DNA from: JBFHRE01 sp041746105
GTDB taxonomy: Bacteria; Actinomycetota; Acidimicrobiia; Spongiisociales; ZC4RG35
Assembly: GCA_041746105.1 (NCBI GenBank)
Contig: JBGTHP010000018.1
Location: forward strand, 1 to 64,000
Reading direction: 5' to 3'
Length of the DNA stretch: 64,000 bases
The notes below the pieces were generated by a model, which had not been told where the DNA came from, searched no databases, and worked only from the letters and a program-made list of their open reading frames with translations. The translations under genes and the position numbers were made by a program. Every line of letters begins with the position of its first letter. Position 1 is the stretch's first letter. Below, one piece after another: positions 58,785 through 64,000 of this stretch.

Positions 58785-59261
58785 ATGACCCAAGTCCGCC
58801 GGGTTCGGCGCATCATCCGAAAGTTCGATGCTTGGACTGTGTTCAAGGTGTCCGCCATCGTGTGGCTGATTGCCGGCATCGCCGTTGTCCTTGGGTTGGT
58901 CATGTTCTGGTCGGTTCTCACCGCCTCGGGAATCCCCCAGAAGCTGACCGACTTCATGATCGAGATCACGTTGCTCGACGAGGGATCGTCTCCGTTCACG
59001 AATACGGAAGAATTCATGCGGGTGGCGGTTTATACCGCGGTCCTGGTCTCGGTCCTCGGCACCGGGGGTTCGACCCTGCTCGCGATCATCTACAACCTCG
59101 TCAGCGACGTGGTTGGTGGCATCGAGGTGATCGTTCTCGAAGAGACGCTGAACGCCGGGCCGCCGACTCCGCTCGTCCAGATGGTGCAACCGGCCAAGCC
59201 CAAACCCCAAGCCAGCCACGAACTCCCGACAGAAGAGACGCCGGTCGTTACTCGCCGCTGA
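58785..59261 (+). CDS. DUF3566 transmembrane protein
   Basis: A 158-aa actinobacterial DUF3566 protein: VRRIIRKFDAWTVFKVSAIVWLIAGIAVVLGLVMFW (TM1), then VLVSVLGTGGSTLLAIIYNLVSDVVGGIEVIV (TM2). It is nearly always next to gyrA in this phylum, and its function is unknown. AAGGAGGAGG precedes the ATG. The mycobacterial tRNA-Ile/tRNA-Ala pair that follows this gene elsewhere is absent. Confidence 0.9.
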   Translation: MTQVRRVRRIIRKFDAWTVFKVSAIVWLIAGIAVVLGLVMFWSVLTASGIPQKLTDFMIEITLLDEGSSPFTNTEEFMRVAVYTAVLVSVLGTGGSTLLAIIYNLVSDVVGGIEVIVLEETLNAGPPTPLVQMVQPAKPKPQASHELPTEETPVVTRR

Positions 59262-59859
59262 GTGGAGCCATGGCCTGCACCAGGCCCAGTTGCTCACAAC
59301 GTTCGAGGTACTCGCCACCTCGGTCCCAGACCGGACCCTGGTGGTTGTGGAGCAAAACCGCCGCTGCCAGGCACACCGCCTGCAGGAACGGAGGGTGATC
59401 GACGATAGAGAGCACCGTGGCGGCGTCGGCGGCTCCGACCGCAGCCAGTGCGCCCTCGGTCGCGCATTGGCCAACTCCGTCTTCGACCGAGGTGACCAGC
59501 AGACGACCTACTGGCGGGGGAAAATCAAAATAGGCGGTTGAGCGCCGTGGTTTGCCGGCAACGGTGACGGCCATTGCCGTCGAGTCGCCGAGCCGAGCCG
59601 CCAATGCCCGTGCCAATCCGGTCGGGGAGGCGTGGTTCACGGTTCCGCCTGGACCAGCCGTTACCGATCGGACATGACGCGCCGCCCGCCCCACCACCAC
59701 GTCGAAGCCGGATGGTTTGCGCTGGCGAGTCATCCGGTCTCCCCAGCCTGCCGGCGGGTTGGCATCTGCCAGGCCCACCGCGGCGATGTCAGGATGAGCC
59801 GCGAGGGAGGCAGCAGCCCGAAGGGCGACTACGTCGTTTCCGTATACGAGGACTCTCAT
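59248..59859 (-). CDS. Hypothetical protein with Rossmann-like N-terminus
   Basis: A 203-aa protein beginning MRVLVYGNDVVALRAAASLA, which resembles a dinucleotide-binding beta-alpha-beta, followed by LADANPPAGWGDRMTRQRKP and a C-terminal helix pair (FLQAVCLAAAVLLHN, EYLERCEQLGLVQAMAPL). Family not recognised. Its ATG overlaps the DUF3039 stop (TGATG), so the two are co-translated. Its 3' end overlaps the convergent DUF3566 gene by 14 nt. Confidence 0.75.
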   Translation of the reverse strand: MRVLVYGNDVVALRAAASLAAHPDIAAVGLADANPPAGWGDRMTRQRKPSGFDVVVGRAARHVRSVTAGPGGTVNHASPTGLARALAARLGDSTAMAVTVAGKPRRSTAYFDFPPPVGRLLVTSVEDGVGQCATEGALAAVGAADAATVLSIVDHPPFLQAVCLAAAVLLHNHQGPVWDRGGEYLERCEQLGLVQAMAPLSGE

Positions 59860-60083
59860 CAGCGACCGCGGAGAGCCGCCATGATCTCCTTGCACGTTGG
59901 ACACACCGGGTAACGCTCGGGGTCTCGATTGGGAATCCAGCGTTTGCCACAGAGGGCCTCGACTTCGACTCCTTCGACATTGGAACGGACGATCTCGGAC
60001 TTCTTCACATAATGGGCGAATCGTTCATGATCCCCGTCGGATACCCGGGGATCGACCCTGGAGTCGGTGTGGGTTACGCTCAC
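59859..60083 (-). CDS. DUF3039 domain protein
   Basis: A 74-aa actinobacterial protein: ERFAHYVKKSEIVRSNVEG and VEALCGKRWIPNRDPERYPVCPTCKEI, with Cys-x(n)-CPTC typical of DUF3039 and suggesting a small zinc site. Function unknown. Confidence 0.87.
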   Translation of the reverse strand: MSVTHTDSRVDPRVSDGDHERFAHYVKKSEIVRSNVEGVEVEALCGKRWIPNRDPERYPVCPTCKEIMAALRGR

Positions 60084-60145
60084 GTCTCAGCATTCTGGCA
60101 CGTCTGGTTGGATTGAGACAGGTCGGGATCGTCGAAAGGAACATG

Positions 60146-60631
60146 ATGCCGAGCTTCGACATTGTTTCGGAGGTCGATCGGATGGAAGTGACCAACGCCG
60201 TCGATCAGGCCAGACGCGAGGTGGTCAACCGCTTCGATTTCAAGGGGACGGACACGGAGTTCGAGTTCGCGGGCAGCGAGATTTCCATCGAATCGGATTC
60301 GCCAGGACGGGTCGAGGCGGCGATCGAAGTGTTGAAGACGCGCCTGGTTCGACGCGGCGTCGACATCAAGTCGATTGGGGGCGGGGACATAAAACCCGTT
60401 GGCGGCGCCCGCTCCAAAGCAGTGTTCAGCCTCAATGAGGGTCTACCCGGCGAAGCTGCCAGGGAGCTAGCCAAGGCGATCCGCGACTCTGGCCTAAAAG
60501 TCCAAGCCCAGATCCAGGGCGACCAGGTTCGAGTGGTTGGCAAAAAACGAGATGACCTTCAGACGGCCATTGCCGAAATCAAAGACCTCGACTTCCGGTT
60601 GCCGCTGCAGTTCACCAATTTTCGGGATTGA
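60146..60631 (+). CDS. yajQ: YajQ family nucleotide-binding protein
   Basis: A 161-aa protein with the family start PSFDIVSEVDRMEVTNAVDQ, REVVNRFDFKGTDTEFEF, KSIGGGDIKPVGGARSK, IRDSGLKVQAQIQGDQVRV, and end LDFRLPLQFTNFRD. YajQ binds nucleotides; in Xanthomonas a relative senses cyclic di-GMP. I start at the second of two adjacent ATGs (60146), with AAAGGA at better distance. Confidence 0.95.
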   Translation: MPSFDIVSEVDRMEVTNAVDQARREVVNRFDFKGTDTEFEFAGSEISIESDSPGRVEAAIEVLKTRLVRRGVDIKSIGGGDIKPVGGARSKAVFSLNEGLPGEAARELAKAIRDSGLKVQAQIQGDQVRVVGKKRDDLQTAIAEIKDLDFRLPLQFTNFRD

Positions 60632-60757
60632 TCCTGTGCTCTTTGGTTACGTCGACCGTTTCCGGTCCTCCGGTCGGTGCTAGGTTCTTGACAGGGCGCC
60701 AAGTGAGGTCTGCGAGCTCCGCGGCCTCGGCGTAGACAGCGAATGAGAGGAGCACCC

Positions 60758-61087
60758 ATGACAAAGTTCATGATGGTGTACAAGGGCGAAGCCACGGACA
60801 TGTCGGACATGACCGAAGAGCAAGCAGGCGCCGTGATGGCGAAATGGGGAGTGTGGATGGAGAAGGTCGGCTCCTCCCTGAGCGACATAGGGACCCCGTT
60901 CGGGCCGGGAACCTCGGTCGTCGACGACGGCACAAGCGGGAAGGCGACCTCCCTGACCGGGTACACGATCGTCGAGGCGCAAGACATGGCTGGAGCGAAG
61001 GCATTGGCCGACGGCCATCCCTACCTGTCCGAGGGCCAAGGAAACTACTCGATCGACATCTACGAGTTGATGCCAGTCCCGATGTAA
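60758..61087 (+). CDS. YCII-related domain protein
   Basis: A 109-aa ferredoxin-like-fold protein: KFMMVYKGEATDMSDMTEEQAGAVMAKWGVWMEKVGSSLSDIGTP, then YTIVEAQDMAGAKALADGHPYLSEGQGNYSIDIYELMPV. Similar to YCII/DGPF proteins, often dimeric and of unknown activity. GAGAGGAG sits 7 nt before the ATG. A possible TTGACA lies at 60688-60693. Confidence 0.88.
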   Translation: MTKFMMVYKGEATDMSDMTEEQAGAVMAKWGVWMEKVGSSLSDIGTPFGPGTSVVDDGTSGKATSLTGYTIVEAQDMAGAKALADGHPYLSEGQGNYSIDIYELMPVPM

Positions 61088-61171
61088 GAGGCTGTCTTCC
61101 ATGGGGGGCCGGTCGGTCGATGCTTCCTGACTTCCCGGCCTCCCTTTTGGGTTATCTGGTCTCGGGGCGGA

Positions 61172-61669
61172 TCAACCGGCCACTCCCGCCGCCGGAGGGA
61201 GGACGCCTGCCATCAGGCGGTCCCAGTCGTCGATCCCGCAACCGTTGGTTCGATCGAACGTGGTGTCGATCACCGCGTCGTCGAGAGTCCCGGTTACGCG
61301 GGCAAGGTCCTCGCCGCCGTAGATCTCGGTGCACACCCGGTCCGCCGGGGCTCCCTTGACGAGGCGATCGAGCACTTCGGGATTGCCGATTTGGGCACAG
61401 GCGGCCCCGGCGTCCAAATCGTCGACAGCTGGGGTGATCGTGAACGTGTCCCCAAAGCAATCGATGGTGTAGGTGACCGGCCCTGCCGTCGGATGGTCGT
61501 ACTCGACGGTGATCGAGCCGATCACGACGCCGGCTCCCGGTGCCAGCCGACCGGTATCCGGCAGGGTGGTGACGGTGGGCGTAGGCGCTCCCGGGGTTGG
61601 TGCGTCCACGGCGCCGCCACAGGCGAACGCCAGCAGCGCCATCGGGATGAGCAGTGCAAGTTTTTTCAC
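61172..61669 (-). CDS. Lipid-anchored Streptomyces-subtilisin-inhibitor-like protein
   Basis: Signal peptide KKLALLIPMALLAFAC with lipobox Cys17, a Thr/Pro-rich linker, then an SSI-type fold: TVEYDHPTAGPVTYTIDCFG, ACAQIGNPEVLDRLV, RVCTEIYGGEDLARVTGTLD, DTTFDRTNGCGIDDWDRL. Four Cys (71, 91, 113, 144) match the two SSI disulfides. By alignment the reactive bond follows C113-T-E-I, so P1 is Glu115. The GTG at 61669 has AAAGGAC upstream. Inhibition of an extracellular protease is inferred from family. Confidence 0.82.
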   Translation of the reverse strand: MKKLALLIPMALLAFACGGAVDAPTPGAPTPTVTTLPDTGRLAPGAGVVIGSITVEYDHPTAGPVTYTIDCFGDTFTITPAVDDLDAGAACAQIGNPEVLDRLVKGAPADRVCTEIYGGEDLARVTGTLDDAVIDTTFDRTNGCGIDDWDRLMAGVLPPAAGVAG

Positions 61670-61758
61670 GGGTGTGTCCTTTTTTCTTGTTCGCCGATGT
61701 GACGCCGTTTCCGGACACTGGGTTCCCAGAACGAATCGGCGTCCGGTAGCCTCGGCCC

Positions 61759-63309
61759 ATGAGCGTTCTGGAGCCAGGGACGGTCCCGCCGATTCGGTTC
61801 GCCAAAGCCAAGGGCGCCCGGATCGCCTATCAGGATTTTGGGGAGGGACCCGCCACCATTGTGTCCATCCCACCAACCGCACAGAACATCGAGATGGCCT
61901 GGGAATGGCCGGTAATTCATACGATGCTGGAGCGGTTTGCGTCTTTCTCCCGGTTCATCCACTTCGACAAGCGGGGAACCGGAAGCTCGGATCGGTTCAG
62001 CGAGGTCAACGGCATCGACGAGAGGGTGGAGGATCTCCGGGCGGTGATGGACCATGCCGGAATCGACCGGGCCCACCTCTTCGCTTCGTCGGAAGGGGGT
62101 CCGATGGCCATCCTGTTCGCCGCCAGCTATCCTGAACGGGTCGAGAGCCTGATTCTGTCGGGTACCGGAGCGACTCTCGTTCCTGACGATCTGGACGGCG
62201 CCGCCCTCGAGGATCTCTACGAACGCCAAGATCGATACGCTGCTGCGTGGGGGACGCCGGAATCGCCGGTCGTCGACGGATTTGCGCCTTCCCTTGCGGG
62301 CGATCTGGCCTATCGCCAGTGGCACCAGCGGTATGAGCGGCATGCCGCCGGGTCGGATTCGCTCCGCCAACTCCTCCGGCTCACCGTCGAGATGGACGTC
62401 CGAGAGGTGCTGGCGTACCTCGACGTCCCGACGCTGGTCATCCACCGCACAGGTGACCGCATCATCCCGATCGAGATGGGGCGGGACCTTGCGCAAGCCA
62501 TCCCCGGCGCCCGCCTGCTCGAACTTCCCGGTGACGATCACTTCAACTACTCGGGTGACGTCGAAGCCTGGATGAGCGAGGTAGAGCGGTTTGTCACGGG
62601 CGGGATTCGAGGACCCTCGCCGGTCCCGCGAGACCGATCCAGAGTCCGCATCCTTTGCCTTGGTCGGTTCGAGGTGACTTCTGACGGTGATGCCGTTCCG
62701 GTTGGGGAATGGGGCACCCGTCTCTCCCGCCAGCTCTGCAAGCGGCTGGTCGCCGCCCGGGGATGGCCCGTGAGCCGAGACGAACTCATGGAGTTGTTGT
62801 GGCCGGGGGAACACGATCGCCGGCGCCTGAGCGCCCGGCTCTCGGTACAACTATCGACCGTGCGTCGTGTCCTGAGGGGAGGAGTGGTGGCCGACCAAGA
62901 CAGCGTTCGCCTCGACCTGGAGGAGGTGTCGACAGACCTCGAGGATCTCTACCGGGCCGACGACGACGCAGCAATCGTGGCCGCCTATGGAGGCGAGTTT
63001 CTCCCGGCCGATCGCTACGACGACTGGACCCGGGGGGTGCGCGACGAGGCAAGGCTTCGTTTTCTGCAGGCCGGTCGCCGCCTCGTCGAACGGCTTCGGC
63101 AGGCCGATCGTCCGATGAAGGCGGCCGAGGTGGCCCGCCGGATGGTCGAGGCAGACCGCTACTCCGACGACAACCACCAGGTTCTCATCCGCTGCCTGAT
63201 CGACGCCGGCGAATATGCGGCGGCCAGGAATGCCCACGAGCTCTGGGTTGCGGCGATGGATGAGCTTGACATCCCTGTCCAGACTTTCGAAGAGGTCTGG
63301 GGGACCTGA
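61759..63309 (+). CDS. Alpha/beta hydrolase - wHTH - BTAD fusion regulator
   Basis: Residues 1-285 are an alpha/beta hydrolase: FIHFDKRGTGSSDRF (oxyanion and GxGxS-like), LFASSEGGPMA (nucleophile Ser111), IHRTGDRIIP (Asp233), PGDDHFNY (His261). Residues 295-395 are an OmpR-like winged helix (LGRFEVTSDGDAVPVGEWGTRLSRQLCKRL, RDELMELLWPGEHDRRRLSARLSVQLSTVRRVL) and ~400-516 a bacterial transcriptional activator (BTAD/SARP) domain (ADRYDDWTRGVRDEARLRFLQAGRRLVE, DNHQVLIRCLIDAGEYAAARNAHELW). It likely activates genes in response to a small molecule. TAGCCT is 6 nt before the ATG. Confidence 0.88.
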   Translation: MSVLEPGTVPPIRFAKAKGARIAYQDFGEGPATIVSIPPTAQNIEMAWEWPVIHTMLERFASFSRFIHFDKRGTGSSDRFSEVNGIDERVEDLRAVMDHAGIDRAHLFASSEGGPMAILFAASYPERVESLILSGTGATLVPDDLDGAALEDLYERQDRYAAAWGTPESPVVDGFAPSLAGDLAYRQWHQRYERHAAGSDSLRQLLRLTVEMDVREVLAYLDVPTLVIHRTGDRIIPIEMGRDLAQAIPGARLLELPGDDHFNYSGDVEAWMSEVERFVTGGIRGPSPVPRDRSRVRILCLGRFEVTSDGDAVPVGEWGTRLSRQLCKRLVAARGWPVSRDELMELLWPGEHDRRRLSARLSVQLSTVRRVLRGGVVADQDSVRLDLEEVSTDLEDLYRADDDAAIVAAYGGEFLPADRYDDWTRGVRDEARLRFLQAGRRLVERLRQADRPMKAAEVARRMVEADRYSDDNHQVLIRCLIDAGEYAAARNAHELWVAAMDELDIPVQTFEEVWGT

Positions 63310-63344
63310 AGGTTCTCTGAAGGGTCGCGTCGCAAGATCCGGCC

Positions 63345-63851
63345 ATGAGCAACACACAGATTCTCACCGAGCCATTGCTGCTCGGCGCCGGGGAGGGGCG
63401 TCACCTCCATTTCCTGAACCACCTCGCAACCATCAAGGTGGCCCCGGGTGACCAGGGATCGATGAGCGCGGTGGAGTTTTTGGCCCCGCGCGGGTTTGGG
63501 CCACCGCTCCACCGCCACCGCGACGAGGACGAGTTGTTCGTCATCTTCGACGGAGAGCTGGCGTTTCACACCGGCGAAGGCGTGATGACCAGTGGTGCCG
63601 GAACGATCGCCCATCTGCCGAGGGCGGTGCCGCATACGTTCCAGGTGCTCTCGGAGAAAGCGAGGTTCCTCAACGTAACCTCCTCCAACGCAAGAATCCC
63701 TCGGTTCGACCGCATGGTCACCGAGCTCGGGTTGCCCGCCGGAGCCCCGACGTTGCCTGAGCCGGGATACATCGACCCGAGCCAGGTGGCGGAGGTGTGC
63801 CTGCGCTTCGGGATCGAAATTCTGGGACCGCCGCCGGCTCCCCTCACCTGA
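63345..63851 (+). CDS. Cupin domain protein
   Basis: A 168-aa single cupin: GPPLHRHRDEDELFVIFDGELAFHTG contains motif 1 (His-x-His, Glu), and AHLPRAVPHTFQVLSE contains the motif 2 His; all metal ligands are kept. The C-terminal helix (YIDPSQVAEVCLRFGIEI) is extra. Substrate unknown. It lies 35 nt after the BTAD regulator and may be its target or partner. Confidence 0.87.
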   Translation: MSNTQILTEPLLLGAGEGRHLHFLNHLATIKVAPGDQGSMSAVEFLAPRGFGPPLHRHRDEDELFVIFDGELAFHTGEGVMTSGAGTIAHLPRAVPHTFQVLSEKARFLNVTSSNARIPRFDRMVTELGLPAGAPTLPEPGYIDPSQVAEVCLRFGIEILGPPPAPLT

Positions 63852-63876
63852 TCGAAGTAGAAAAAAGGAGACGCTT

Positions 63877-64000
63877 GTGAAACCAACCAGTAGAACCCTG
63901 TTCGCCCTGATCCTGATGACCGCCGCATGTACGGCGACGGGGGAGGCGGCCGACACCGCCGCGGCACCGGACGCCCCCGCTGAGCCCACGACCGTAGAGG
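63877..64000 (+). CDS. Lipoprotein, N-terminal part (cut by window end)
   Basis: GTG at 63877 with AAAAGGAG upstream opens VKPTSRTLFALILMTAACTA, a lipoprotein signal with lipobox TAAC, then an Ala/Pro/Thr-rich stretch. Only 41 codons are visible. It may be co-transcribed with the cupin gene. Confidence 0.75.
   Translation, partial: MKPTSRTLFALILMTAACTATGEAADTAAAPDAPAEPTTVE

Noticed and set aside
58728..60145. tRNA-Ile / tRNA-Ala genes expected after gyrA and DUF3566 as in mycobacteria
   Set aside because: Looked for cloverleaf and CCA-adjacent patterns; none seen, and the space is filled by DUF3566, the Rossmann-like gene and DUF3039.

Overview
The window is 64 kb of GC-rich bacterial chromosome from an actinobacterium. 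The evidence is the origin order rpmH-rnpA-yidD-yidC-jag / dnaA-dnaN-recF-DUF721-gyrB-gyrA-DUF3566, the upstream sigM-like sigma / anti-sigma / trxB / trxA / CwlM-like / parB-parA-rsmG block, deazaflavin (F420)-type oxidoreductases, DUF3039 and GTG/TTG starts. No mycolate, mycothiol or sporulation marker is visible, and an early-branching class such as Acidimicrobiia fits. That placement is inference. No rRNA, tRNA, IS element, phage or CRISPR array was recognised.

Layout. 1-429: more than two copies of a 182-bp tandem repeat running off the left edge. 430-15870: housekeeping and accessory genes: DUF192, panB, PPOX, a Xaa-Pro aminopeptidase, an ArsR/SRPBCC cluster, a PAQR protein, an AtuA/DUF1446 protein, a cis-prenyltransferase, a GerMN lipoprotein, pyrE, nfo, an EEP phosphatase, a haloalkane dehalogenase and a VanY-LysM protein. 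16312-18915: a polytopic membrane serine hydrolase. 18938-31195 (minus): an arginine locus argC-J-B-D, then an MBL hydrolase, a membrane-anchored beta-propeller and a triple-GAF histidine kinase, then argR-G-H; argF is not in the window. 31362-33739: a purine permease facing an adenine-deaminase-type enzyme. 33778-38931: cca, a degenerate PilT-like protein, an HDAC-like deacetylase head-to-head with a GNAT acetyltransferase, and degV. 38931-44132: a cell-envelope control operon (pseudokinase, ECF sigma, anti-sigma, small membrane protein, trxB, trxA, CwlM-like pseudo-amidase). 44105-49055 (minus): parB-parA-rsmG, two parS sites, jag-yidC-yidD-rnpA-rpmH. 49056-58727: dnaA, candidate oriC, dnaN, recF, DUF721, gyrB, gyrA. 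58785-64000: DUF3566, DUF3039, YajQ, YCII-like, a secreted SSI-type protease inhibitor, an alpha/beta-hydrolase-BTAD regulator, a cupin and a truncated lipoprotein.

How the genes work together. The centre couples replication initiation (dnaA, dnaN, gyrase), segregation (ParAB/parS) and envelope synthesis (YidC, CwlM-like, pseudokinase, ECF sigma). The most interesting points are these: (1) the pseudokinase that in mycobacteria is fused to the lipid II flippase MurJ stands alone here at the same locus, beside a CwlM that has lost its amidase metal site; (2) a PilT family ATPase has lost both the Walker A lysine and the Walker B glutamate; (3) a serine hydrolase fold appears to be split by about ten membrane helices; (4) two nearly identical ARG boxes sit over TATAAT at argC and argR; (5) a TAnnnT element recurs 6-9 nt before start codons that lack a Shine-Dalgarno, implying many leaderless messages; (6) the dnaA-dnaN gap looks like a basal unwinding system with DnaA-box-like sites followed by CTA trinucleotides.
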